From: Heyndrickxia sporothermodurans
GTDB lineage: Bacteria; Bacillota; Bacilli; Bacillales; Bacillaceae_C
DNA: 5,037 bases
Direction: 5' to 3' (one strand)
NCBI RefSeq assembly: GCF_016785185.1
Contig: NZ_JAEKDY010000168.1
Under the pieces are notes generated by a model. It did no database searches, had not been told where the DNA came from, and was given only the letters and a program-made list of their open reading frames with translations. The position numbers and the translations under genes are program-made. Below are positions 1 through 5,037 of this stretch, piece after piece. Every line of letters starts with the position of its first letter. The stretch's first letter is position 1.

Positions 1-2
1 TA

Positions 3-50
3 GCCGCAGACCGAATTAATGTACAATTAAATCAGCAACAAGTAGCATGA
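3..50 (+). CDS. 3' end of an upstream gene (partial, probably a small helical protein)
   Basis: Only the last 15 codons are in the window. Reading from position 3 gives A-A-D-R-I-N-V-Q-L-N-Q-Q-Q-V-A and then TGA at 48-50. The other two forward frames hit stops within the first 30 bases (TAG at 1-3; TAA at 17-19). The residues are polar, Gln-rich and helix-forming. In Bacillales, small WXG100-like or DUF5344-like helical partner proteins are often encoded just before T7SS polymorphic toxins, so this could be such a partner. It could equally be the end of any other helical protein, or an earlier immunity gene. About 180 bp separate it from the first toxin. The frame choice is reasonable, but the identity is not established. 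Confidence 0.45.
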   Translation, partial: AADRINVQLNQQQVA

Positions 51-200
51 TTTCTGTTTTTAAAAATATATTTTAGAAATTCTGTAGGATTCTGTATTTT
101 TAAAAAGAGCAATTATGAAATTGACTCAAATTATAAAAAAGAAATGAATTAAGGATAAATGAAGAAATAAGAACAAAAACGTTATATAAAATATCGGAAG
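51..200. other. AT-rich intergenic leader of module 1
   Basis: This is non-coding and very AT-rich. It carries an imperfect 20-bp direct repeat at 49-68 and 88-107. Each repeat unit contains TTCTGT followed by the self-complementary TTTTTAAAAA, and a third TTCTGT lies at 80-85. A TTGACT hexamer at 121-126 resembles a sigma-A -35 box, but the best-spaced -10 (144-149, ATGAAT) is poor. A TATAAA at 185-190 is a better -10 but has no good -35. A promoter for module 1 probably lies here, but its position cannot be fixed from the sequence. There is no GC-rich terminator hairpin for the upstream gene. Confidence 0.4.
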
Positions 201-1469
201 TCCAGTTTATATGAACAGGAGTTTTTTCATGGACGTAAAATATATCCCCTCGGACTGGGAAAAAATGAAAGACGGTATTGGCGATTTAATCGGATTAGGT
301 CGCTGGGGCAAAGGAATGATCGATGACCTCAAAGATATTACAGACAATTTAGAAGATGCTGAATCAGATATTGCAAGCCTTGACAGCGACGGGGTCATCT
401 CCTTCCACCACACGAGCCAGAAAGATAAATTTCAACACTTATATGAAGACTTCGAAGTACTGCATCGCTTTACCGGAAAAGTCGGGGATATCGTTGACCG
501 GACTATTGATCAACCATTCTATGAAGATATCGATGCATTTGTCGAGGCGATGAGAGATTTAACTCCTTCTAATTACACAACAAAAAATCGAATTGGCGCA
601 ACAGAAGTAAAGGTCGCTTATGCGGGCTACGGACAGCAACAAACCTTCGAAGTTCCAAAGGCAGAGGTAAGTATCGATGACATATTTAACGGCGATAATT
701 ACTATGCTGAACAAATGAAGCTCGAATTCGAAGCCTGGAAGGAGCTAAATCCCGATCAAGATTTCTCTCAAAAAGAGTATCAACTCGCTGCAGTAAATAC
801 ACACGCATTTGAATATGAATCGATTCGAAACCAGCAGGAAAGCAAAGAATTTTGGGGACAAATTGCAGCCCTCGTTGTTATCGTCGGTGTATCATTGGTC
901 TGTCCTCCCGCAGGTATCGCTTTAGGAGCAGTTTATGGTACATTCGAGTTAAGCTCAGCCGTTTCGGGGAAGGACTGGATTTCAGGACGAGAGCTAGGCA
1001 CAGGAGAACGCGTATTCCGAGGACTATTAAGCCCATTAGATATAATTCCTGGTGTAAGTAGTATCACGAAATTCAGCGGTACCGTAAGGCTTGCTCACTT
1101 AGGAGATATGGGGAAATTCTCCATTAAAACGGGGATAAAAAGTAGCATCAAAGATGGCGCTGCCCACATAGGAAATATGGTCGAAACTGCCGGAAAAATG
1201 TCTGCTACAAGACTCAAAAGTGCATCATCTGCGATAAAAAATGGCGGAACAGCAATCAAAAATAAGGTAGTAGAAGATGCCAAAGATATTGGTAGACTAG
1301 TAGGAACCGGAATCAACAAAATGACAAATATCATACCCTCACGAAAACTTGGTTTTGCTGCAGATGGGATGGGCGACGTTGGGCATGCTCATATTCCTGT
1401 TGATGAGGCGAGAGTGGTTGGGAATGAGAAAGGGGATGTTGTTAGTAGGATTGATAGTGGGTCTGTTGG
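193..1469 (+). repeat. Long direct repeat, copy A (toxin backbone)
   Basis: This matches 2380-3614 from the hairpin/SD element through the N-terminal, hydrophobic and pre-toxin coding regions to the end of the Gly/Asp linker. Many differences are silent, so the copies diverged under protein-level constraint before copy B decayed. Positions 1267-1376 are identical to 3412-3521. Confidence 0.85.
201..228 (+). promoter_or_regulatory. Toxin 1 ribosome binding site inside an imperfect inverted repeat
   Basis: AGGAG at 217-221 lies 7 nt before the ATG at 229 and fixes that start. TCCAGTT (201-207) can pair with AACAGGA (214-220) as 3 bp, an A-A mismatch and 3 bp, with a 6-nt loop. The SD is therefore the 3' arm of the stem, and six T follow at 222-227. 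The same layout occurs at 4900-4928, and a perfect-stem version at 2385-2416. It may hold back translation initiation. The pairing is seen in the sequence; the function is inferred. Confidence 0.5.
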
Positions 1470-1998
1470 TAATAAGAATTTTAATGAGGTGAGTACAGGC
1501 TTTGAAACAAGGGGTTACAGGCCACAACCTGGTGAAAGATTAATTACAAAAGAAGAGTGGAAGGCTTTACATCGTAAACAACGTATGGAAGCTAATTATC
1601 CAAAACCAATTGTTCATGAAAAAAATTATGATGCTATAAAATCTAATCCTAAATATTATACACCTGAAGGAGAAATTAATTGGCCCCCCGATCGTGGCGT
1701 GTTAGGAAAACCCGAAGTCATTACAGTAAATCCCGGTACAATTATAGATAGATTTGGTTATGAAGGTGGAACGTTTGTTTCACCGTATGGAATACCATAT
1801 GAAATGCGTGCATTAGCTCCGGAAACGTATTTGAAACCTTATAATGTTTATGTTGTAGCTAAACCAGTTGAAGTCCAAGCCGGGAAAATTGCCCCATGGT
1901 TTGATGAACCTGGTTTAGGTATGCAGTATGAACTCAATGACTCTGTAAAAAATTTGATTGAGCAAGGTGTGCTCAGAAGGGTGATAAAGTATGAATAA
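229..1998 (+). CDS. Polymorphic toxin with C-terminal TNT (NAD+ glycohydrolase-type) domain
   Basis: This is an intact 589-aa protein. Residues 1-110 are predicted mostly helical, with no Sec signal peptide and no recognisable LXG motif. Residues 205-236 include a hydrophobic stretch (about 212-236) that could insert into a membrane. Residues 246-279 (SGKDWISGRELGTGER and then LDIIPGVSSI) resemble the pre-toxin TG region of polymorphic toxins. A Gly-rich linker at about 385-415 precedes a tip-specific spacer. The TNT domain starts near INWPP (483-487) and keeps DRFG (Arg508), FVSP.G.P (516-523), RAL (527-529), AGKIAPWF (551-558) and Gln566. TNT enzymes hydrolyse NAD+. The usual active-site His of the YHxY motif is Asn539 here, so activity is uncertain. 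The start at 229 is chosen over an in-frame ATG at 211 because AGGAG lies between them. The stop overlaps the next gene by 8 nt. Export by a type VII system is inferred from the family. Confidence 0.85.
   Translation: MDVKYIPSDWEKMKDGIGDLIGLGRWGKGMIDDLKDITDNLEDAESDIASLDSDGVISFHHTSQKDKFQHLYEDFEVLHRFTGKVGDIVDRTIDQPFYEDIDAFVEAMRDLTPSNYTTKNRIGATEVKVAYAGYGQQQTFEVPKAEVSIDDIFNGDNYYAEQMKLEFEAWKELNPDQDFSQKEYQLAAVNTHAFEYESIRNQQESKEFWGQIAALVVIVGVSLVCPPAGIALGAVYGTFELSSAVSGKDWISGRELGTGERVFRGLLSPLDIIPGVSSITKFSGTVRLAHLGDMGKFSIKTGIKSSIKDGAAHIGNMVETAGKMSATRLKSASSAIKNGGTAIKNKVVEDAKDIGRLVGTGINKMTNIIPSRKLGFAADGMGDVGHAHIPVDEARVVGNEKGDVVSRIDSGSVGNKNFNEVSTGFETRGYRPQPGERLITKEEWKALHRKQRMEANYPKPIVHEKNYDAIKSNPKYYTPEGEINWPPDRGVLGKPEVITVNPGTIIDRFGYEGGTFVSPYGIPYEMRALAPETYLKPYNVYVVAKPVEVQAGKIAPWFDEPGLGMQYELNDSVKNLIEQGVLRRVIKYE
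1978..1990 (+). promoter_or_regulatory. Immunity gene 1 ribosome binding site within the toxin 1 coding sequence
   Basis: AGGGTGA at 1978-1984 lies 6 nt before the ATG at 1991 and sits inside the last codons of the toxin. Ribosomes finishing the toxin could re-initiate on the immunity gene, which would tie protection to toxin synthesis. The site and spacing are seen; coupling is inferred. Confidence 0.6.
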
Positions 1999-2218
1999 AA
2001 ATGAATTAAAACAATTGCTAATTAATTCTAACGTACCAAAAGATTTATATAGCTTAGAAGGTGGATTACCTAATGAAGCATTGTGCTTAAACGAGGAAAA
2101 TGGTCAGTGGGAAGTATATTACAGCGAACGTGGTGTAAAATCACAATTAAAAAGATTTGATTCAGAGGATAGAGCATGTGAATATTTTTATAAAGAGATT
2201 CTAGACCAACTAAATTAA
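1991..2218 (+). CDS. Probable immunity protein for TNT toxin 1 (75 aa)
   Basis: This is a small acidic cytoplasmic-type protein with no signal peptide or membrane segment. It starts with an amphipathic helix (residues 2-13), then a probable beta region around LEGGLPNEALCL (22-33) and GQWEVYYSERG (38-48), and ends with a helix carrying FDSEDRACEYFYKEIL (56-71). This helix-strand-helix layout resembles small immunity proteins of polymorphic toxin systems. I do not place it in a named family with confidence; an Imm59-like assignment is a guess worth testing. Position is the strongest argument: it follows the TNT tip immediately, overlaps the toxin by 8 nt, and changes together with the tip, since a different gene follows toxin copy 2. 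By analogy with known TNT antitoxins it would bind the TNT domain and block its active site. The direct evidence is synteny and gene form, not homology. Confidence 0.7.
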   Translation: MNKNELKQLLINSNVPKDLYSLEGGLPNEALCLNEENGQWEVYYSERGVKSQLKRFDSEDRACEYFYKEILDQLN

Positions 2219-2384
2219 TAGATTAGTAATTAAAAAAACCGAAAAGTTGGTTCAAAATATATGGGATCAGTTTTATAACTGATTAATAGAATGAAATATA
2301 TTATCGGGGTTACACATGAAAAAGATACTAAAAAACTCATATCTTAATTTAAAGCTTTACTATTTAAGTTTTTAAAAACGATTG
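2219..2384. other. Intergenic region between modules 1 and 2, with a candidate promoter and palindrome
   Basis: I find no convincing gene here. A perfect inverted repeat with 7-bp arms and a 4-nt loop lies at 2266-2283 (ATCAGTT, TTAT, AACTGAT). A possible promoter overlaps it: TTCAAA at 2251-2256, a 17-bp spacer and TATAAC at 2274-2279. A weaker inverted repeat (AACC at 2237-2240, GGTT at 2249-2252) follows the immunity gene. None of these has the GC-rich stem plus T-run of a good terminator. A 12-bp palindrome, GTTTTTAAAAAC, lies at 2368-2379. An ATG at 2316 opens only a 19-codon frame and is not called as a gene. Confidence 0.35.
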
Positions 2385-3614
2385 AAGATCCAGTTTACTA
2401 CGAACTGGATTTTTTTCATGGATGTAAAGTATATCCCATCGCATTGGAAAAGATGAAAGATGGTATTGGAGACTTAATTGGATTAGGCCGCTATGGCAAA
2501 GGGATATTGACGACCTCAAAGATATCACGAACAATTTAGAAGATGCGGAATTGGATATTGCAAGCCTTGACAGCGACGGCGTGATTTCCTTTCACCACAC
2601 TAGTCAAAAGGATATATTTCAACATTTGTATAAAGACATTGAAGTACTGCACCGATTTACTGGAAAAGCCGGGGATATCGTAGAACGGACGATCGATCAA
2701 CCATTCTATGAAGATATTGATGCATTTGTGGAAGCAATGAGAGATTTAACTTTCTCAAACTATAGAACGAAGAATCGGGTTGGAGTTACAGAAGTAAAGG
2801 TCGCTTACGATGGATACGGACAACAACAGACTTTTGAAGTTCCGATTTATGCAGAACAAGTCAAGCTCGAATACGATGCTTGGAAGGAGCTAAATCCCAA
2901 TCAGGATTTCTCTCAAAAAGAATTTCAACTGGCTACAGTAAATACACACGCATTTGAATATGAGTCGATTCGAAACCAGCAGGAAAGCAAAGAATTTTGG
3001 GGACAAATTGCCGCCCTCGTTGTTATCGTCGGAGTATCATTAGTCTGTCCACCCGCAGGTATCGCTTTAGGAGCCGTTTACGGTACATTCGAGTTAAGCT
3101 CAGCCGTTTCGGGGAAGGATTGGATTTTAGGACGAGAGCTGGGCACATGAGAAAGAGTGTTCCGTGGACTATTAAGCCCATTAGATATTATTCCTGGAGT
3201 AAGTAGTATCACGAAATTCAGCGGTGCAGTAAAGCTTGCTCACTTAGGTGATATGGGCCAATTCGCCGTTAAAACGGGAATAAAGAGCAGCATCAAAGAC
3301 GGCGTTACTCATATTGGAAATATGGTCGAAACAGCTGGAATGGTGTCTGCCACTCGACTAAAAAGTGCAACTTCAGCGATAAAAGATGGCGGAACAGCAA
3401 TCAAAAATAAAGTAGTAGAAGATGCCAAAGATATTGGTAGACTAGTAGGAACCGGAATCAACAAAATGACAAATATCATACCCTCACGAAAACTTGGTTT
3501 TGCTGCAGATGGGATGGGCGATATTGGGCATGCTCATATTCCTGTTGATGAGGCGAGAGTGGTTGGGAATGAGAAGGGGGATGTTGTTAGTAGGATTGAT
3601 AGTGGTTCTGTTGG
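2380..3614 (+). repeat. Long direct repeat, copy B (toxin backbone, decayed)
   Basis: The offset to copy A is 2189 at the start codon and 2145 at the 3' boundary. The 44-base difference is fully explained by two 1-bp deletions and one net 42-bp deletion. After 3614 the sequence departs from copy A except for conserved TNT motifs. Confidence 0.85.
2385..2416 (+). terminator. Perfect hairpin plus T-run directly before toxin copy 2 (terminator-like, SD lost)
   Basis: ATCCAGTT (2388-2395) and AACTGGAT (2403-2410) are exact reverse complements around a 7-nt loop. G2387-T2411 (a wobble) and A2386-T2412 and A2385-T2413 extend the stem, and a run of seven T (2410-2416) follows. This has the form of an intrinsic terminator, although the core has only 3 G-C pairs. 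It occupies the place of the SD: copies 1 and 3 have AGGAG here, and this copy has TGGAT. The element may stop transcription, and it removes normal translation initiation of the broken toxin gene. The structure is seen; termination is inferred. Confidence 0.5.
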
Positions 3615-4122
3615 GGGTACTAAGATAGAAAAGGTTGTTTCTGAGATTAGCGAGGCTGATAGAGCTAAATTGGAAGGTTGGACATATCCACCTAATGAGG
3701 AAAAGTATTTAAAATACAAGCCCGTTTATGATAATCCAAAATATTATAATCAGGAAACTGGTGAGATTAATTGGCCACCAAATAATGGTTTTGAAGGGGA
3801 ACCTTATAAAATAAAATTGGAAAAGGGAAAAATTATTGATAGATATGGCAGTCCTGGTGGAACTTTTGTTTCTCCAGAGGGAATTCCATATGAGCAAAGA
3901 GCTCTTGCTTTGCATAGTGATGATGCCCCATATCACAAATATGAGATATTAGAAGAGTTCGATGTTGAAGCAGGGAAAATTGCTCCTTGGTTTGATAGAC
4001 CCGGAGGAGGTACTCAATATTTTACTGGTAATATAAAAGTAATAGATATTGAAACTGGGGAAATGGTAGACGCAACTGTTGAAAACTTAGAAAGATTGGG
4101 ATATATACGAGAAATAAAATAA
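2418..4122 (+). pseudogene. Decayed second copy of the TNT polymorphic toxin gene
   Basis: This is aligned to toxin 1 and to the start of copy 3. The ATG at 2418 lacks an SD. A G is lost near 2446-2448 (TGGGAA to TGGAA), so the start frame ends at TGA 2454-2456 after 12 codons. A second G is lost near 2505/2506, moving the frame to the one that stays open from there. A net 42-bp in-frame deletion lies near 2845, and a Gly codon has become TGA at 3148-3150. From 3151 to TAA at 4120-4122 the frame is open and encodes the rest of the pre-toxin region and a TNT tip. The tip keeps INWPP, DRYG (Arg at 3841), FVSP.G.P, YHKY (His at 3934), AGKIAPWF and GGGTQY (Gln at 4015). Its tail is about 11 residues longer than that of toxin 1. 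As it stands the gene cannot make the full toxin. Small deletions could in principle be assembly errors, but the lost SD, the nonsense change and the larger deletion argue for real decay. Confidence 0.85.
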
Positions 4123-4123
4123 T

Positions 4124-4137
4124 GGGGTGAACAATGA
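4124..4137 (+). promoter_or_regulatory. Ribosome binding site deciding the start of immunity gene 2
   Basis: GGGGTGA at 4124-4130 is followed by two overlapping ATGs in different frames, at 4134 (3 nt away) and 4138 (7 nt away). The 7-nt spacing and the long open frame favour 4138. The ATG at 4134 opens only 22 codons. Confidence 0.5.
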
Positions 4138-4773
4138 ATGGATATCCAACAAGCATCAAGGCTTTTGAACGTTGCTGGAAAGCAAACATCTTATCAAAAT
4201 AATTGTATTAAAGAGAAAGTAGATTTATACGAAAACTATTATCAGTTAGAGAAGGACAGGGATAAATGGAAGTATGGTTTATTTATGGTAGAAAGGCAAA
4301 ATAATCCGTATTTTAAAGTACAAAAGGAATTTGATAAAGAAACAGAGGGAGCAAAGTACTTCTTTTTAGATAGATTATCTTCATTTTATTTTTCAACAAA
4401 GATAAAGCCCTTTATGAACTCGCATAGTGAATTAGATATAGGAGGTTCCAATTTTGATGAAAATAAACTATATAAAGCAATGTCCATTTTAAGTATACCT
4501 TCTTCATTATTGGTGACCAGTAAATCAAAAATTAAAAATAGAGCAATTATGATAACAAATGAAGATGCTACAAATTCTATTGTTTCCTTAGTTGACAATA
4601 GTGGGAACATAATTAAATCTACCATTCCAATAAGTAAACAAAGAGCCTTATTAATTGCTTTTAAAAAAGTATATATGCTTTATCTTTTTGAAAATGAAGT
4701 AACTAAACTAATGCAAAGTGAGAATATTCAAGGGGATTTTTCGGACAATGATATTAATATTTTCCTTTCTTAA
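4138..4773 (+). CDS. Probable immunity protein for TNT toxin 2 (211 aa)
   Basis: This is an open 211-aa frame beginning 15 nt after the toxin copy 2 stop. I do not recognise its family. It has no signal peptide or clear membrane segment and is rich in Lys, Asn, Ser and aromatic residues. Residues 24-85 are probably helix, strands, helix: W44, ER at 52-53, FDKE at 65-68 and YF at 74-75. This resembles the order in immunity protein 1 (W40, ER 46-47, FDSE 56-59, YF 65-66), and the FDxE-to-YF spacing is identical. Residues 126-195 look like a second alpha/beta part, with strands near AIMITNE and SIVSLVDNSGNIIKS and then a helix from about 163 to 193. The position after a TNT tip suggests it neutralises that tip. 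The tip's own gene is broken, so this may act as an orphan immunity gene against related neighbours. The N-terminal 20 residues are uncertain because another frame looks plausible there. Confidence 0.65.
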   Translation: MDIQQASRLLNVAGKQTSYQNNCIKEKVDLYENYYQLEKDRDKWKYGLFMVERQNNPYFKVQKEFDKETEGAKYFFLDRLSSFYFSTKIKPFMNSHSELDIGGSNFDENKLYKAMSILSIPSSLLVTSKSKIKNRAIMITNEDATNSIVSLVDNSGNIIKSTIPISKQRALLIAFKKVYMLYLFENEVTKLMQSENIQGDFSDNDINIFLS

Positions 4774-4890
4774 AACCTAGTCGTTCCCGAAAAAGGAAAG
4801 TTATTAATAGTAATAGAGAAAATTCTGAAAAAGTTGTAATGGCTTTGAAAAGTAATACGAGAATAAAAAGTTGTACTTAGTTTAGTAAAT
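4774..4890. other. AT-rich intergenic region before module 3
   Basis: No gene is seen. A short inverted repeat (TTCC at 4791-4794 and GGAA at 4794-4799 region, around CGAAAAA) follows the immunity gene stop but is too weak to call a terminator. TTGAAA at 4845-4850 resembles a -35 box but lacks a good -10 at normal spacing. Unlike the leader of module 1, there is no TTTTTAAAAA repeat. Confidence 0.3.
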
Positions 4891-4899
4891 GATTGAAAA

Positions 4900-4928
4900 T
4901 CCAGTTTACAATGAACAGGAGTTTTTTC
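4900..4928 (+). promoter_or_regulatory. Toxin 3 ribosome binding site inside an imperfect inverted repeat
   Basis: TCCAGTT at 4900-4906 can pair with AACAGGA at 4914-4920 as 3 bp, an A-A mismatch and 3 bp, with a 7-nt loop. AGGAG (4917-4921) is the 3' arm, six T follow, and the ATG comes 7 nt after the SD. The arms, the mismatch, the SD and the T-run match copy 1 exactly, while the loop differs in sequence and length. Confidence 0.5.
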
Positions 4929-5037
4929 ATGGACGTAAAATATATCCCATCGGATTGGGAAAAGATGAAAGAAGGTATTGGCGATTTAATTGGTTTAGGG
5001 CGCTGGGGCAAAGGAATGATTGATGATCTCAAAGACA
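4929..5037 (+). CDS. Third toxin copy, N-terminal part (partial, runs off the window)
   Basis: Thirty-six codons are visible. They differ from toxin 1 by a single residue (Glu for Asp at residue 17) in the helical N-terminal region, including IPSDWEKMK, GIGDLIGLGRWGKGM and IDDLKD. None of the frameshifts of copy 2 is present, and the SD is intact, so this may be a functional gene. The start at 4929 is chosen over the in-frame ATG at 4911 because AGGAG lies between them at 4917-4921. The N-terminal region is shared by all copies and is probably the export and partner-binding part. The tip, and so the toxic activity, lies beyond the window and cannot be inferred. Confidence 0.8.
   Translation, partial: MDVKYIPSDWEKMKEGIGDLIGLGRWGKGMIDDLKD

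Larger units (their letters stand above)
4891..5037 (+). repeat. Long direct repeat, copy C (start only)
   Basis: Like copy B, it begins at GATTGAA before the hairpin, but its hairpin/SD and coding start match copy A. The end lies beyond the window. Confidence 0.8.

Noticed and set aside
211..228. Upstream in-frame ATG at 211 as the toxin 1 start (and 4911 for copy 3)
   Set aside because: No SD precedes it, and it would place AGGAG (217-221) inside the coding region. The ATG at 229 has ideal spacing.
847..936. Hydrophobic stretch as a signal peptide or anchor proving Sec export
   Set aside because: It lies at residues 212-236, not at the N-terminus. It fits a translocation-related segment of polymorphic toxins better.
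852..1061. 69-codon frame overlapping toxin 1, also present at 2997-3206
   Set aside because: It lies within the toxin in another frame. Its presence in both copies follows from the duplication, and the residues are Arg-rich shadow translation.
1095..1334. Antisense hydrophobic frame
   Set aside because: It is the complement of the toxin coding sequence, with no start signals and no independent support.
2316..2375. 19-codon frame MKKILKNSYLNLKLYYLSF before copy 2
   Set aside because: GGGG lies 6-7 nt upstream, but the peptide is short, low-complexity and AT-driven, with no counterpart before copies 1 or 3.
2551..3150. Separate 199-aa gene with a TTG start
   Set aside because: It is the middle of the decayed copy 2. 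Homology continues upstream in the same frame to about 2506 and downstream past the TGA.
3157..4122. Independent gene starting at GTG 3157
   Set aside because: No SD is visible, and the frame is continuous with the region before the TGA at 3148-3150. It is better treated as the 3' part of the pseudogene.
1..5037. Insertion sequences, tRNA or rRNA genes, CRISPR arrays
   Set aside because: No transposase-like residues, cloverleaf-forming sequence or regularly spaced short repeats were seen. All repeats are explained by the toxin duplication.

Overview
The window looks like an AT-rich Firmicute chromosome, most likely from the Bacillaceae or Planococcaceae. The evidence is AGGAG-type ribosome binding sites, AT-rich gaps between genes, A/T-ending codons, and a toxin architecture typical of Bacillales type VII secretion (T7SS) loci. 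No species call is possible from the sequence alone.

The whole window is a tandem array of polymorphic toxin/immunity modules, all on the + strand. Positions 3-50 hold the last codons of an upstream gene. Module 1 (229-2218) is intact. It is a 589-aa toxin with an alpha-helical N-terminal region, a hydrophobic segment, a pre-toxin TG-like region and a C-terminal TNT-type NAD+ glycohydrolase domain, followed by an overlapping 75-aa immunity candidate. Module 2 (2418-4773) is a diverged second copy. Its toxin gene has lost its Shine-Dalgarno (SD) sequence and carries two 1-bp deletions, a 42-bp in-frame deletion and a TGA nonsense codon. Its different TNT tip and its 211-aa downstream gene remain open. 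Module 3 begins at 4929 with an intact N-terminus and runs off the window.

The toxin copies are alike from just upstream of the start codon to a sharp boundary (1469 in copy 1, 3614 in copy 2). After that the tip and the downstream gene are unrelated or only distantly related, which is the classic pattern of cassette swapping. A 110-bp stretch identical in both copies lies just before the boundary and could serve for recombination or gene conversion.

The likely biology is that the toxin is exported, the TNT tip depletes NAD+ in a competitor or target cell, and the following gene protects the producer and its kin. The most unusual observation is a small inverted repeat in front of every toxin copy whose 3' arm is the SD itself, followed by six or seven T. 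In copy 2 this element has become a perfect terminator-like hairpin at the cost of the SD. A second is that intact toxin 1 has Asn where the TNT family has its active-site His, while the broken copy keeps His. The secretion machinery is not in the window, so T7SS export is inferred from family knowledge.
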